A DNA stretch of 38,993 bases from Helicobacteraceae bacterium (GTDB lineage Bacteria; Campylobacterota; Campylobacteria; Campylobacterales; SZUA-545): assembly GCA_031286325.1 (NCBI GenBank), contig JAITUT010000083.1, positions 1 to 38,993 of the forward strand. The letters run 5' to 3'. The notes below the pieces were generated by a model. It did no database searches and was not told where the DNA came from. It saw nothing but the letters and a program-made list of their open reading frames with translations. The translations under genes and the position numbers were made by a program. Shown here piece by piece: positions 1-9,637 of the stretch. Within the stretch, counting starts at the first letter, position 1, and each line of letters opens with the position of its first letter.

Positions 1-31
1 TATAGCTTGCGACGGCTTACCCCGCGAGAAG

Positions 32-520
32 TTATTTGAGCGGCGATCGCGATCTAATTTTAATCTCCGCAGGGTCGCAAAAATCGCCCAAACGATACGC
101 CTCGATCGCGGCGCGAGCGGTGAGGGGCGAGGGCAACGCGAATTTGACGCAAAGATCGCGCTCCAACTCGCGAAATTCGCCGCTATCCGTTTCGTGATCG
201 TGCTCCAAAAGGTGCAAAAGCCCGTGTAAAAATAAAACGGCGATCTCGTCCTCGAGATCGTGTTTTAGCTCCGCCGCGACGCGCTTTGCGGTATCCAGCG
301 AAATCACGATCGAGCCTAGCGGCGCCTTTGGAAAATTAGCGATCGGGAAACTCAAAACATCAGTCGGCAAATCCACGCCGCGCGAGGCGCGATTTAGCTC
401 GTGAATTTCAGCGTCATTTACCAAAATCAACTCAATTTCGCGATTGGAAAACTCCGCCGCGATCACGCCAAGCCGCGCCAAATCTGGCGTGAAATCAAGC
501 TGCGTTTCAAACGCGATCAA
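32..520 (-). CDS. ybeY: YbeY, rRNA maturation endoribonuclease
   Basis: Single-strand-specific zinc endoribonuclease acting in 16S rRNA 3'-end maturation and late ribosome quality control in the cytoplasm. The family signature H-x3-H-x5-H is present as HGLLHLLEHDH near residue 99, and the length of 162 aa is normal. The start is TTG: the only in-frame codons between the upstream purL stop (533-535) and this TTG are four sense codons, so no ATG is possible. The Shine-Dalgarno-like TGAGG overlaps the purL stop codon, which predicts translational coupling to purL. Identity is firm; the exact start is well constrained by the in-frame stop. Confidence 0.93.
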   Translation of the reverse strand: MIAFETQLDFTPDLARLGVIAAEFSNREIELILVNDAEIHELNRASRGVDLPTDVLSFPIANFPKAPLGSIVISLDTAKRVAAELKHDLEDEIAVLFLHGLLHLLEHDHETDSGEFRELERDLCVKFALPSPLTARAAIEAYRLGDFCDPAEIKIRSRSPLK

Positions 521-532
521 GTATCTTTTTCC

Positions 533-2746
533 TCAAGTTTCTTTTTCCATTAACGCGGCGAACGCGCCGAAATATAGCGAACTCGCCTTTTCGCTTGTAA
601 CGCTCACGCCGTTTAGCACGAGATCGCGCGCCGTTACTTCGCCGATCATCTCAAATTGTTGCGCGCTTTGCGCCGCTAGGCTCTCAAACGCGGCTTGCTT
701 TTCGGGGGCGATCTCTACGATCGCGCGGGCGAAACTCTCGCAAAATAGATCGCGCTCGTCGTTTAGCGTTACCATTCCCTCAAATCCTAGATTGCCCGCG
801 AGCGCCATTTTCGCTACCGCTACCGCGATCCCGCCCACGCTTACGTCGTGCGCCGCCCGCAAAAGCCCCGCGTTGTTAGCCGCGATCACAAACTCCCAAA
901 GCGCGCGTTCCGCCGCGAGGTCAAGGCGCGGCAATTTGCCCGCGACTTTCTTTTCGAAAACCTTCATATAGAGCGATCCGCCGAACTCGCCGCGCGTTTC
1001 GCCGAGCAAATAAACGAGGTTTCCTTCGGCTTTGAAGGGCATTGTGAGTAACTTTTTCGGCGCGTCCAAAAGCCCGACGCACGCGATCGTAGGCGTCGGG
1101 AATATACTTTTACCGTTTGATTCGTTGTAGAGGGAGACATTGCCGCTTACGACCGGGGTTTTTAACGCCAAACACGCCTCTTTGATACCATCGCACGATT
1201 CTTTGAACTGCCACATTACTTCGGGGTTTTCGGGGTTGCCGAAGTTTAAGCAATCAGTGATCGCAAGCGGCATAGCGCCGCTCATCGCGACATTGCGCCC
1301 CGCCTCCGCGACCGCCGCCGCCGCGCCGCCGCGCGGGTCAATGTAGCAAAATCGCGGGTTGCAATCCACGGCGAGCGCCAAAGCTTTGTTGTTTTCGCGC
1401 GTCCAGAATACGCCCGCGTCGCTCCCGCCGATTTTCGTCATACTCGCCGCGCCGATTGTCGAGTCGTATTGCTCGTAAATAAAGGATTTGTCGCAGACTT
1501 CGGGATCGGCGAGCAGAGTTTTTAGCGCGTCCGTTGATGAGATCGTGGTGTCGAAAAAGTCGAAATTTTGCGCGCTGTCAAGGTATGCGGGGCGCGCGAT
1601 CGGTCGGTTTAACACGGGCGCCGCGTCCGCCACGGGCGCGATCGGGATAACTCCGGCGATCTCGCCGCGCCAGAAAAGCTCCATTTTGCCTGTGTTAGTT
1701 ACCTCGCCGATTATCGCCGCGTCTAATTCGTATTTGTTAAATAGATGGATTACGTTTTCCTCAAAGCCCTTTTTGGCGCAGATTAACATTCTCTCTTGCG
1801 ACTCGGAGAGCATCAATTCGTATGGCGTCATTTCGGTTTCGCGCATAGGGACGCGATCTAAATAGAGCTTCATTCCGCCGTTGCCGCCGCCGCCGCGCGA
1901 AGCCATTTCAAAACTTGAACTTGCGAGTCCCGCCGCGCCCATATCTTGAATCCCTACGATCCAATCCTGCTCAAATAATTCAAGGCACGCTTCCATTAGG
2001 AGTTTTTCCGTAAATGGATCGCCCACTTGCACGGTCGGACGCTTTGATTTGGCGCACTCCGCGAAACTATCGCTCGCCATTACCGCGCCGCCCAATCCGT
2101 CTCGCCCCGTTTTACTGCCGACATAAATTACTGGATTTCCCACGCCTTCGCTGCGCCCGTAAAATATGCGATCGGCTTTCACGATCCCTAAATTAAAGGC
2201 GTTTACTAGAATGTTGCCGTTGTAGCTCTCGTCAAATGTTGTTTCGCCGCCTAGCATCGCCACGCCCATACAGTTGCCGTAACCCGCGATCCCCGCCGTA
2301 ACGCCGCGCAATAAGTGGCGGTGGAGTTTGCCAATTTCGCCTTCGTCCGCGATGTCGCCGAAGCGCAGGCTGTTTAAATTCGCCACGGATCGCGCCCCCA
2401 TTGTGAAAATGTCGCGCAAAATACCGCCCACGCCAGTCGCCGCGCCTTGATACGGCTCAATGAAACTTGGGTGGTTGTGGCTCTCCATTTTGAATACCGC
2501 CGCGTAGCCGCCGCCTATGTCAATCACGCCCGCGTTTTCGCCAGGACCTTGTAAGACCCATTCGGCTTTAGTCGGGAAGCCGCGCAGATATTTTTTGCTG
2601 GATTTGTAACTGCAATGCTCGCTCCACATCGCGCCGAAGATGCCGAGCTCTACGAGATTGGGATCGCGCCCTAATATACGCTGAATTTCCGCATATTCCT
2701 CGTTAGTAATTTTGTGCGCTTTAAGAAGTTCCGCTAAATTTTTCAT
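533..2746 (-). CDS. purL: Phosphoribosylformylglycinamidine synthase subunit PurL
   Basis: ATP-dependent conversion of FGAR to FGAM in purine biosynthesis, acting with PurS and PurQ (small PurL type, 737 aa; neither partner is in the window). The N-terminal [11 protein letters not shown] catalytic-loop motif, the [14 protein letters not shown] and [12 protein letters not shown]-binding segments, the [10 protein letters not shown] stretch, and the second-half [17 protein letters not shown] and [10 protein letters not shown] segments are all intact. The ATG start has an AAAGG ribosome site about 9 bases upstream. It leads a two-gene unit with ybeY, whose ribosome site overlaps its stop. A second purine gene, purT, lies at about 20.1 kb but in a different operon. 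Confidence 0.97.
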   Translation of the reverse strand: MKNLAELLKAHKITNEEYAEIQRILGRDPNLVELGIFGAMWSEHCSYKSSKKYLRGFPTKAEWVLQGPGENAGVIDIGGGYAAVFKMESHNHPSFIEPYQGAATGVGGILRDIFTMGARSVANLNSLRFGDIADEGEIGKLHRHLLRGVTAGIAGYGNCMGVAMLGGETTFDESYNGNILVNAFNLGIVKADRIFYGRSEGVGNPVIYVGSKTGRDGLGGAVMASDSFAECAKSKRPTVQVGDPFTEKLLMEACLELFEQDWIVGIQDMGAAGLASSSFEMASRGGGGNGGMKLYLDRVPMRETEMTPYELMLSESQERMLICAKKGFEENVIHLFNKYELDAAIIGEVTNTGKMELFWRGEIAGVIPIAPVADAAPVLNRPIARPAYLDSAQNFDFFDTTISSTDALKTLLADPEVCDKSFIYEQYDSTIGAASMTKIGGSDAGVFWTRENNKALALAVDCNPRFCYIDPRGGAAAAVAEAGRNVAMSGAMPLAITDCLNFGNPENPEVMWQFKESCDGIKEACLALKTPVVSGNVSLYNESNGKSIFPTPTIACVGLLDAPKKLLTMPFKAEGNLVYLLGETRGEFGGSLYMKVFEKKVAGKLPRLDLAAERALWEFVIAANNAGLLRAAHDVSVGGIAVAVAKMALAGNLGFEGMVTLNDERDLFCESFARAIVEIAPEKQAAFESLAAQSAQQFEMIGEVTARDLVLNGVSVTSEKASSLYFGAFAALMEKET

Positions 2747-2853
2747 TCAAAGAACCTTTTTGTTTCGCGCATTTTAGCAAAAGGGGCTTTGAGCGGTTAA
2801 TTTGGCAAAAACTCCGCTCCCCGTCAATAAGCTTTTAATTCGCAATAACGAAA

Positions 2854-2968
2854 GGGGCGGAAGTTGCTTATTCGCAAGATCGCGCCCTTGCCGCCCCGCT
2901 TTTTGACGTCTTTTTGACGTTTATATTCGCTATTTTTTAGCGCGGCGCGTTGTTTTTGATCGCGCCGC
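2854..2968. terminator. Two GC-rich hairpins in the purL/lipoprotein gap
   Basis: The gap 2747-2977 holds two inverted repeats. GGGGCGG at 2854-2860 pairs with CCGCCCC at 2891-2897 and is followed on the plus strand by GCTTTTTG. GCGGCGCG at 2942-2949 pairs with CGCGCCGC at 2961-2968 around an 11-base loop, directly after the stop of the minus-strand lipoprotein gene. Neither has a clean T-run on the minus strand, so termination of the lipoprotein transcript is plausible rather than certain. Nothing else is recognisable in the gap. Confidence 0.4.
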
Positions 2969-2977
2969 TTGAAACCA

Positions 2978-4192
2978 CTATAGCGTCTCGTTACAAATAC
3001 CCGCGCTTCCTTTCTCGCTGATTACGACGTTGTTGAAAATTTCGCCGCCTGTTCGCTTTATACAGGGAGCGTCAGTCGTACACCGAGTGGTAGTAGACAC
3101 GCAAATAGCGCCGCCTTCAGCGTGGTTTTTGCCGCCGAGCGCGGTATTGTTGTAAATTTTACCGCCGTTTATTCTGATTGTGCTATCGCCGCCGGTTGAG
3201 AAAATAGCGCCGCCCAACACGCCGATGTTGCTGTTGGTTGAAATAACTTTGTTGTCGTAGATCTCGCCGCCGTTTATCGTAATTGTGGGGTTTCCGCCCC
3301 ATCCGTCGGCGTGAATAGCCGCGCCCGCCGCCGCGTAGGCAGCGTGGGAAGAGTCCGTCGTCGTTTCGTTTATCCGCCTATTGCCGTGAATAGAACCGCC
3401 GTTCATTGTGAAACTGCTATAGGCATAAACAAAAACGGCAGATCCCGCATATTCACTAGAAATAGTGCTTGCAAAAGGCGACCTGTTTGTATTGTTGCTA
3501 ATAGAGCTTTTGCCATTCATTGTAAAACTCCCATATAAAACATAGACTAGCTGCCTGTCGTTGTCTTGGCTATCGCCGTGCTCTACGCTTAAACCCTTTA
3601 ACGCTATGTCCTCTATCGTAATAACGACGGGATCGCCTTCTAAATAAAAAATATAGCCGGGCTGGGAAAGTTTGATCTCTCTTACCGCGCCGCCCGCGCC
3701 CTTTAATGTGAGCGTTTGATTATTTGAGATTTTGATATTGTATAACTTAGGGTCGTCGTAGATGTAGATCACGCTGTCTGTGGGAGCGTACTCGACCGCG
3801 TCCTGTAAAGCGTCGTAGCCCGTTGGCTCCGGATCGGAGTTAACGCCGTAGGTCGCTTTGAGCGTCATATTTTTGTTGGGCGGCGTATTAAAGTTAAAGG
3901 GCGAGCCCGAATCCTTGTCAACCCAGCCGTTAAACGGCAACGAATACTCCGCCAAAAGGTACTTTTTCTCTCCCGCTTGTTTCACCGGATCGGCGGGTTT
4001 TGTTACTTTCGCGTCTTTCGCGACGTGCTGACTAGGGATTTTATTGCCACCGTCCGTATCAAACGAGATCGTAAAGACCTGCCCTCCGCCGCTACTGCCG
4101 CCTCCGCAAGAAACGAGCAAAAACGCCCCCGCCAATAACGCGCAAATCGCCCCTCGCGCGGTTAATCGCCGCGCCTTAAAAAGACTTTCCAC
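2978..4192 (-). CDS. Secreted lipoprotein with InlB-type repeat and beta-helix-like repeats
   Basis: A 404-residue predicted surface or periplasmic lipoprotein. The signal peptide ends in the lipobox LLVSC (Cys29), followed by a Gly/Ser-rich tether. Residues about 40-115 (FDTDGGNKIPSQ..., ending in MTLKATY) resemble a Listeria-Bacteroides (InlB B / Flg_new) repeat. The rest has repeated FTMNGGSIHGN, ITINGGEIYDN and IRINGGKIYNN rungs, typical of a right-handed beta-helix adhesin-like domain. The start is GTG with AGGAG nine bases upstream; an ATG eight bases earlier is in another frame. C-terminal Cys residues may form disulfides. It stands alone between purL and a divergent permease gene. Function is unknown; adhesion or carbohydrate contact is inference. 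Confidence 0.75.
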   Translation of the reverse strand: MESLFKARRLTARGAICALLAGAFLLVSCGGGSSGGGQVFTISFDTDGGNKIPSQHVAKDAKVTKPADPVKQAGEKKYLLAEYSLPFNGWVDKDSGSPFNFNTPPNKNMTLKATYGVNSDPEPTGYDALQDAVEYAPTDSVIYIYDDPKLYNIKISNNQTLTLKGAGGAVREIKLSQPGYIFYLEGDPVVITIEDIALKGLSVEHGDSQDNDRQLVYVLYGSFTMNGKSSISNNTNRSPFASTISSEYAGSAVFVYAYSSFTMNGGSIHGNRRINETTTDSSHAAYAAAGAAIHADGWGGNPTITINGGEIYDNKVISTNSNIGVLGGAIFSTGGDSTIRINGGKIYNNTALGGKNHAEGGAICVSTTTRCTTDAPCIKRTGGEIFNNVVISEKGSAGICNETL

Positions 4193-4390
4193 CTTCCCAT
4201 TCTCCTTTTCTTTAGCTGAAATGTAAAATTTTATAGTTATTTAACTAAAGGTAAACTTAAATATATAAAAATATTTTCATAATGTTTTAGATTTGCTTAA
4301 AAATTATTCGCGCGGCATTGCGCCGCTAAGATCGGCTCGTTTAGCTCGCCTCTTTTAACCATTTAAGCCCCAAACGCGCATAATTCGCGA
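4193..4390. promoter_or_regulatory. AT-rich divergent promoter region
   Basis: This gap separates the minus-strand lipoprotein gene from the plus-strand permease gene. Positions about 4225-4310 are strikingly AT-rich compared with the flanking genes, with several TATA-like stretches (around 4260-4275). It most likely holds promoters in both directions. I cannot assign a single -10/-35 pair with confidence. Confidence 0.4.
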
Positions 4391-5413
4391 ATGTTTAGGC
4401 GCAATGTAATGGATCGTTACCTGCTCGCTCAATTTTGGACGAGTTTTTTTCCGCTCTTTTCGGCGCTCTTTGTGATCGCCTCGGTCGTGTCGTTTGTGCA
4501 GCTTTCGGCTATGACGGCGGTCGTGAAAATCACTATGAGCGAGCTTTTTTGGCTCTATGTGCTGCAGTTGCCCCGCCTAATTCTCTACACATTGCCCGTT
4601 ACATTTTTCGCCGCGCTTATCACATCGTTTTCGCGCCTTTCGGTTGATCTTGAAACGATCGCGATTTTTAGCCTCAAAAGCGGCGTGCTTCGCGTGGCGC
4701 GCCCCTTCGCGCCGATCGCGTTAATTTTGTCGCTTACGCTCCTTTACATCGGCTTTGTCCTCGCGCCGCAGACGCAATCAATGCTCAGGCACTTCGTATA
4801 TGGCAAAAAAGACGACGCGCTGATTAACATTCGCACGGGCGAGTTCGGGCAGAAGTTCGGCGATTGGATGATATTCGCGGGCGAAAAGTCGGGCGAAAAC
4901 ATTTATAAAGAGATCGCGCTTTACAACAGGAATGCCGACAAATCGGGCTTTCTCATAATGGCGGAAAAGGCGGAAGTTTTGAATGACGAGGGCGTTTTGC
5001 GGCTCGTTTTGATCGGCGGGCGCAGTTTTGAGATCAAAGACGGCGACATCGCGCAAATGGATTTCGCCAAAATGCGCCTAAACGAGGCGGGCGGCGTGAA
5101 AAACATAGAATTTAAGGGTGTGGCGGAGTATTGGGCGGAATTTATGGATAACCCTTCGAGGCGGCGCGAGTTCATTTGGGCGTTTATGGCGGGGATTTTC
5201 ACGATCGTCTGCCTGCCCGCCGCCGCGATCGGAATTCACTCGCCGCGCTTTACGAAAAACCGCGCGGGGCTTTGGGCGCTAGTTTTAGCTATGCTCTTTT
5301 ACATTCCCGCGATGACTTTGGGCGACAAATTAGGTCTTTATGTCTTTTTAGTCCCGCCGATCTGGATTGTCGGCACATATTTGCTCGCCGCTTCTAAACT
5401 CAAACGTTTTTAG
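4391..5413 (+). CDS. LptF/LptG family lipopolysaccharide export permease
   Basis: Inner-membrane permease of the YjgP/YjgQ family, which with LptB drives lipopolysaccharide transport through the Lpt bridge. The protein (340 aa) has three N-terminal membrane segments (residues about 15-35, 50-75 and 95-120), a central periplasmic jellyroll-type domain (about 125-255), and three C-terminal membrane segments, which is the family layout. An ATG at 4409 (six codons in) has AGG about nine bases upstream and gives MDRYLLAQF, the typical N-terminus; the ATG at 4391 has no ribosome site, so 4409 is the likelier start. The last four bases overlap the convergent nrdB. I cannot separate LptF from LptG. 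Confidence 0.9.
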   Translation: MFRRNVMDRYLLAQFWTSFFPLFSALFVIASVVSFVQLSAMTAVVKITMSELFWLYVLQLPRLILYTLPVTFFAALITSFSRLSVDLETIAIFSLKSGVLRVARPFAPIALILSLTLLYIGFVLAPQTQSMLRHFVYGKKDDALINIRTGEFGQKFGDWMIFAGEKSGENIYKEIALYNRNADKSGFLIMAEKAEVLNDEGVLRLVLIGGRSFEIKDGDIAQMDFAKMRLNEAGGVKNIEFKGVAEYWAEFMDNPSRRREFIWAFMAGIFTIVCLPAAAIGIHSPRFTKNRAGLWALVLAMLFYIPAMTLGDKLGLYVFLVPPIWIVGTYLLAASKLKRF

Positions 5414-6426
5414 AAATCGTCAAAGCTAAGACTGCCCTTTGAGTAATTGCTCACCGTCGCCTCGAAAAAGTTGCTTTTCTGATCGTTAAATTGGCTGAAT
5501 TTATCAACCCATTTGATCGGATGCGCCGCGTTGTAAAGCGGCTTCAAAGAAACGGCTTTCAGGCGGTTGTCGCACAAATACTTAATGTATTGCTCAATAA
5601 TCTGATCGGTGAAACCTAAAATGCTGTTATTTGAAATATGTTTGCCCCACTCAATCTCTAATTTCGCCGCTTCGTCAAACATATTATAAGCGCGATCTTC
5701 TAATTCTTTCGTGAATAATTCAGGACGCTCTTTGCGCAGCGAATTTAACATATTTTGAAAGATCAAAAGATGCGCGATTTCATCGCGCTGAATGAAGCGA
5801 ATCATCTGCGCGCTTCCGAGCATTTTTCCCGCGCGCGCCAACGTATACATCGCGGTAAAACCGCTGTAAAAATAAATTCCTTCCAAAATTTGCACCGCGT
5901 ACATCGCGAGAATTTTCATTTCGTCGGTGGGATTATTTACAAGCTCGTCATAGACGTTCGCTATGTAACTATTTTTGCGATATAAAATCGCGTCTTTTCG
6001 CCACATATCGTAAATCTCTTCGGTGTTTTCGCTAATGCTTTCAACCATCACCGCGTAACTCGAACTATGCAATGCTTCCTCGAAGCTTTGGCGCGCTAAT
6101 AAAACATTTATTTCAGGCGCGGTTATGAACGGATTTATATTATCTTGCAGCTGATTTGTTTGAATACTATCCATAAAAATCAGTTGCGATAGCACGAGAT
6201 CATACATTCGCTTCTCTTCCGCGCTCAAAAGTTTGTAATCTTTCGCGTCTTGAGTCATATCTACTTCTTTGGGAAACCAAGTATTCGCGAGCATTAAATC
6301 CCAGATGTTGATCGCCCATTGGTATTTGACCTTTGTGAGCTCCACTAAACCTGTGGGGTTTCCAGAGATGATCGCGCGATCGTCAACGCCTTCTTTAGAC
6401 GACGGGTTGTAGATTTTTTTACGCAT
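5410..6426 (-). CDS. nrdB: Class Ia ribonucleotide reductase beta subunit NrdB
   Basis: Radical-generating small subunit that supplies the tyrosyl radical for reduction of ribonucleotides by NrdA (not in the window). The di-iron ligands are all visible: Asp86 (MDSIQ), Glu117 and His120 (EEALH), Glu182 (LEGIYF), Glu216 and His219 (DEIAH). The radical tyrosine is Tyr124 in HSSSY. The C-terminal SLSFDDF tail matches the NrdA-binding tail type. Length 338 aa and ATG start are normal. It is tail-to-tail with the permease gene (4-base overlap) and appears monocistronic. Confidence 0.96.
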   Translation of the reverse strand: MRKKIYNPSSKEGVDDRAIISGNPTGLVELTKVKYQWAINIWDLMLANTWFPKEVDMTQDAKDYKLLSAEEKRMYDLVLSQLIFMDSIQTNQLQDNINPFITAPEINVLLARQSFEEALHSSSYAVMVESISENTEEIYDMWRKDAILYRKNSYIANVYDELVNNPTDEMKILAMYAVQILEGIYFYSGFTAMYTLARAGKMLGSAQMIRFIQRDEIAHLLIFQNMLNSLRKERPELFTKELEDRAYNMFDEAAKLEIEWGKHISNNSILGFTDQIIEQYIKYLCDNRLKAVSLKPLYNAAHPIKWVDKFSQFNDQKSNFFEATVSNYSKGSLSFDDF

Positions 6427-6469
6427 AAAAAGCCTTTATAGTTAATAAAAAAGCGGTATTTTAGCCAAA

Positions 6470-7696
6470 TCAAGGTTCGTCGTGAATTTTGCCGTCCGCG
6501 CCGCGTCTGGCGTCGCGCAATAGGGCGGGGCGGGCGATAAAAAGCGTAAGCGCGGCGATCAGAAGAAACGCGCCGAAGAGCGAAAAGACCTTATTAAGGC
6601 TCATAAACGCGAGCAAAGGATGCACGAAAAGCGGCGAGCTAAATTGCCCGAAAAAGAAGCTGCCCGTCAAAATTCCAGAAAGTTTCGCGCGTTTAGCGGG
6701 CGCGGCGACTTGTAAAAACCATATATAAGCGTTCGCCATCGCAAGCCCGTTGCCAAGCCCCGCGAGCACAAACGGCGCGTAGAGCTGCCAAGGCGCGCTC
6801 GCGAAACCCACCGCCGCCAGCCCCAGCCCCTGAGAAACGCAGACGAAAATGTAAATTTCGCGGAGCGAAAACCGTCGCCGCAAGCGGTTGTAATTATATG
6901 ACGCGATCGCGGCGAATAGAGGTCCAGTACCCATAATGAGTCCCGTTTCCTTGCCGCTGCCGCCCAAAGTTTCCATTACTAAAAACGGCAGCTGCGTAGG
7001 TACTATGAAAAAAATTACCATTGTGAAAAACGCCACGCAAAATACGGGGAACGCGCTCCAATAGCCGCCCGCGCCAAAGAGACTAGATTCTTGTTTGGTG
7101 GGCGTTTCTTTGGGTCGCGGCGGCTCGTAGAGGTATAAAATTACGAGCGGCAAGATCGCCAGCGACACGAAATAGACGCTAAACGGCGCGCGCCACGATA
7201 AATCCGATAGCAACCCGCCCCCAGAGAGGAAAAACACCCCGCTCAAAGTAACGAATACGCCTTGCATTGACATAAATTTCGCGCGTTCTTCTTCGCTCTG
7301 AAAGTAATCGCCCGTTAATGTCGTGCCCACGGTCATTATTACCGCGACCGCAACGCCCAGCCCGACGCGCCCGATTAACATTTGCGCGATCGTCTCGGCG
7401 AATATGCCGCTCACGCCAAATAAGGCGTATAAAACGAGCCCAATATAAAGCGGCTTCATTCGCCCGAATTTATGGACGATCACCCCGGCGAATGGCGCGG
7501 TAATCGCGATCGCGATCGCGGGGATCGTGAGGATTAGGCGCGAAAGTATTTCGTTTTCTTCGCCCCCGGCTGGGTTTGGCGGCAGAAAGTGCGACGAAAT
7601 TCCGGGCAAACTCGCCGAGATCGCCGCGCCCGAAAGCATTGTGAGGCTCGCTACCAACCATAAAACTACTTTTACCTTCGGGTTGTTTTCTTGCAT
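6470..7696 (-). CDS. Major facilitator superfamily transporter, probable drug efflux type
   Basis: A 408-residue protein with about twelve hydrophobic segments and the MFS loop-2/3 signature GVIVHKFGRMKP near residue 73, followed by the second-half repeat after a cytoplasmic loop at about 195-210 (PPRPKETPTKQ). It resembles the DHA1-type exporter group (Bcr/CflA-like) in size and pattern, but the substrate cannot be read from the sequence. The ATG start follows a 5' region that contains a hairpin terminator about 95 bases upstream (7789-7823), so expression may be controlled by attenuation. Confidence 0.82.
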   Translation of the reverse strand: MQENNPKVKVVLWLVASLTMLSGAAISASLPGISSHFLPPNPAGGEENEILSRLILTIPAIAIAITAPFAGVIVHKFGRMKPLYIGLVLYALFGVSGIFAETIAQMLIGRVGLGVAVAVIMTVGTTLTGDYFQSEEERAKFMSMQGVFVTLSGVFFLSGGGLLSDLSWRAPFSVYFVSLAILPLVILYLYEPPRPKETPTKQESSLFGAGGYWSAFPVFCVAFFTMVIFFIVPTQLPFLVMETLGGSGKETGLIMGTGPLFAAIASYNYNRLRRRFSLREIYIFVCVSQGLGLAAVGFASAPWQLYAPFVLAGLGNGLAMANAYIWFLQVAAPAKRAKLSGILTGSFFFGQFSSPLFVHPLLAFMSLNKVFSLFGAFLLIAALTLFIARPALLRDARRGADGKIHDEP

Positions 7697-8045
7697 TTTT
7701 TATCCACTTTTAATTTGAAAGAAAAGAATATATCAAAAAATCGCTACCGAACTTTTGGATCGCGCTCCGCAACGACTGGAAGAATGACTAAAAAGCCGCG
7801 ATCACGCGGCGTTTTTAGCCGCGAAAGCTAGACAAAAACTCAGTAGGGAGACTAACGGCGAATTTCGCGGGGTCAAGGGAAGAAGTTTCTTGTCGCAAAG
7901 GAGGGTTTTGTCAGATCGCGAAAGTAATCGCGCGATAGAGCTTCGCCGCCGCGAGAAGTTTTTCGCGGCGCGAAATTTAACGATCTAAATTGTCGGCGGT
8001 TTTATATATTTGAATTAAAATACAGTTAAAGTTAAGGAGTATTTA
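7697..8045. other. Intergenic region between divergent genes, possible leader RNA
   Basis: This 349-base gap lies between the divergently transcribed MFS and small secreted protein genes. Both ends carry likely promoters: AT-rich TTATATATTTGAATTAAAAT near 8002-8020 precedes the plus-strand gene, whose ribosome site AAGGAG is at 8034-8039. The middle (7817-7980) is GC-rich with several complementary GCG/CGC stretches and no open frame. It ends on the minus strand in a hairpin with a T-run (7789-7817), so an untranslated RNA or long 5' leader of the MFS gene is possible. I do not recognise a known RNA family. Confidence 0.35.
7789..7823 (-). terminator. Rho-independent terminator with competing antiterminator arm
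   Basis: On the minus strand GCCGCG (7810-7805), loop TGAT and CGCGGC (7800-7795) are followed at once by TTTTTA, a classic intrinsic terminator. A third arm, CGCGGC (7823-7818), lies just upstream and can pair with the same GCCGCG, which would disrupt the terminator. On the plus strand the same hairpin is followed by GTTTTTA. It sits about 95 bases before the MFS start, so it may be an attenuator; it could also simply terminate a short RNA. Confidence 0.5.
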
Positions 8046-8540
8046 GTGAATAAGTTAATAATTCTATTTTTTATCGCGATCGCCGCGAGCTTAGCGGGAG
8101 ATTGCGAATCGCGCTTTGAGTTCAAAGAGGGTTATTCAATTTGCCCGCCCGCGGGCTGGATCGCCGCCCCATTGACAAAAGGCGCGGCGGTTAGCGTCTC
8201 CGCGCCGTTCGCGCTTAAATCGGGCGATAAATTTATCGCGTATATGCAGATGATTGTAGAGCCGATCGCGGAAAGCTTCGATACGGAGGTGAAAAATTTT
8301 GCCGCCTCCGCGCGCGGCTACAAATTAAAGGAGCAAATCGAAATTTCCGCAGAGGGAATCGACGGCTATAAACTCGTCTTTACCCGTAACGCGGCGAAGC
8401 GCGAATTTACTTATTATCTCTTTCCGATTGACGAAAAAAATATGCCGCGCCTCTATTTAATGTACGGCGAGAAGAGGCGCGAAAAGCAAGTTGAAAATTC
8501 CGCGCGCACGCTGCGCAAAACAGATCGAGGCGCGAATTAG
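8046..8540 (+). CDS. Small secreted protein of unknown function
   Basis: A 164-residue protein with a hydrophobic Sec signal (residues about 3-18, ending near SLAGDC). The mature part begins with a short pattern, YSICPPAGWIAAP, like that of PsbP/DUF1795-type secreted domains, but I cannot assign a family. The start is GTG with AAGGAG six bases upstream (8034-8039), a strong ribosome site. The C-terminus is basic. It is convergent with sixA, overlapping by four bases. Location is probably periplasmic. Confidence 0.65.
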   Translation: MNKLIILFFIAIAASLAGDCESRFEFKEGYSICPPAGWIAAPLTKGAAVSVSAPFALKSGDKFIAYMQMIVEPIAESFDTEVKNFAASARGYKLKEQIEISAEGIDGYKLVFTRNAAKREFTYYLFPIDEKNMPRLYLMYGEKRREKQVENSARTLRKTDRGAN

Positions 8541-9004
8541 TCAAAGTAAAAAAGTTCTTTGCCGCTGCCCTCGCCGATCGTAGCGTTAAACTCTAATCCC
8601 AGCGCGGCGGCGGGAGTTAAAATTTTAGTCCAAGAATGCGCTAAAAGAGTGCATAAATCGGACAAAGTCGGATTGTGCGCCACGATAATCAAACAATCGT
8701 GCGAGTGAAAAAATGTATCCAAAATGCGCATATATTCGCGCGCGCCGCCGTCATAAAGCGTTTTTTCGATCTTCAAAAATTCGGAGCGGTTTAAGATACC
8801 AGCAAGAATCCGCGCCGTGTCGTATGCGCGTTTCGCCCCGCTCGTCAAAATAATCTGCGGATCAAATCCTAGCTCTTTTGACGCCGACAAAATTTTTTCG
8901 GAGATCGCGTAAGCTTGCTTCGCGCCCTCGCTTGTTAACGCGCGGTTTTGGTCGTCCGCTCCCTCGTACGCTTTCGCGTGGCGCATTAAAATTATTCTTT
9001 TCAT
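8537..9004 (-). CDS. sixA: SixA-type phosphohistidine phosphatase
   Basis: Member of the histidine phosphatase superfamily that removes phosphate from phosphohistidine on signalling or PTS proteins. The catalytic RHA motif is at the N-terminus (ILMRHAKAYEG, nucleophile His9). The second conserved segment TSGAKRAYDTA and the C-terminal VAHNPTLSDL with the second catalytic His are present. Length 155 aa is normal. The ribosome site TAAGGAGC overlaps the stop of the upstream bamD, so it is the third gene of a bamA-bamD-sixA unit. The substrate protein is not evident. Confidence 0.85.
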   Translation of the reverse strand: MKRIILMRHAKAYEGADDQNRALTSEGAKQAYAISEKILSASKELGFDPQIILTSGAKRAYDTARILAGILNRSEFLKIEKTLYDGGAREYMRILDTFFHSHDCLIIVAHNPTLSDLCTLLAHSWTKILTPAAALGLEFNATIGEGSGKELFYFD

Positions 9005-9013
9005 AAACGCTCC

Positions 9014-9637
9014 TTACTCAAAAATTCTTCGAATCCATAAAGTTTTGGATCGCTCGTATTCGCCGTCCTCAATTGGCGCGAACGCGCCCTTTTTGCGGTA
9101 GATCGCCGCCGCCCCCGGCTTATCAAGCCGATCGTAGAGTCCTGCGATCTCTTGGCTCAACTCGTAATTGTTGAGCAAAAGTTTGGCTTTGATCGTCTCG
9201 GCGTATGGCAAAAAATCGCTTGAAATACGAAGTTTCGCGAACTCCTCCGCGCGATTTATCGTATCCAAAACTAATTTCTGATCGCGCAAAGACCTTTTCA
9301 CGCCCTTATAATCGGCGTAAAGCTTCAAATACGCGATGAGATCGGCGTTCTTTCTGTCGCCGAATCGTTTCGCGTATTCGTCATAGTAAAAGTTCGCCAA
9401 AAGGTATTCTTCGTTGTCAATGTGCGCCGCCGCCATCATCAACGCCGCCTCCGCCAGCAGCGGCGACGCCAAATGCTCGCTGGCGAGGCTCGCGTAACGA
9501 TCGCCGGCTAACTCTAAATTGTTTCTCGCGATCTGTTGCGCCATTTCGCGATACCAATATTCGGCGGCTTGGTTGTTAACCTTCGCGCCGCAACCTATAA
9601 ACGTTATCGCGATCAAGATCAGTATTAATTTTTTCAA
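9014..9637 (-). CDS. bamD: BamD, outer-membrane protein assembly lipoprotein
   Basis: Lipoprotein partner of BamA in the machine that inserts beta-barrel proteins into the outer membrane. The signal peptide ends in lipobox FIGC (Cys16). The mature part is all-helical with TPR-like repeats: AEYWYREMAQQIARNN, then pairs of helices with the typical SPLLAEAALMMA and LANFYYDEYAKRF segments. Length 207 aa is normal for Campylobacterota. Its ATG overlaps the bamA stop by four bases (ATGA), so the two are translated together. Family membership rests on TPR pattern, lipobox and the bamA linkage. Confidence 0.88.
   Translation of the reverse strand: MKKLILILIAITFIGCGAKVNNQAAEYWYREMAQQIARNNLELAGDRYASLASEHLASPLLAEAALMMAAAHIDNEEYLLANFYYDEYAKRFGDRKNADLIAYLKLYADYKGVKRSLRDQKLVLDTINRAEEFAKLRISSDFLPYAETIKAKLLLNNYELSQEIAGLYDRLDKPGAAAIYRKKGAFAPIEDGEYERSKTLWIRRIFE

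Noticed and set aside
7820-8000. A known structured RNA such as tmRNA, RNase P or SRP RNA in the gap
   Set aside because: None of the diagnostic core sequences of these RNAs was found on either strand; only generic GC-rich pairing is present.
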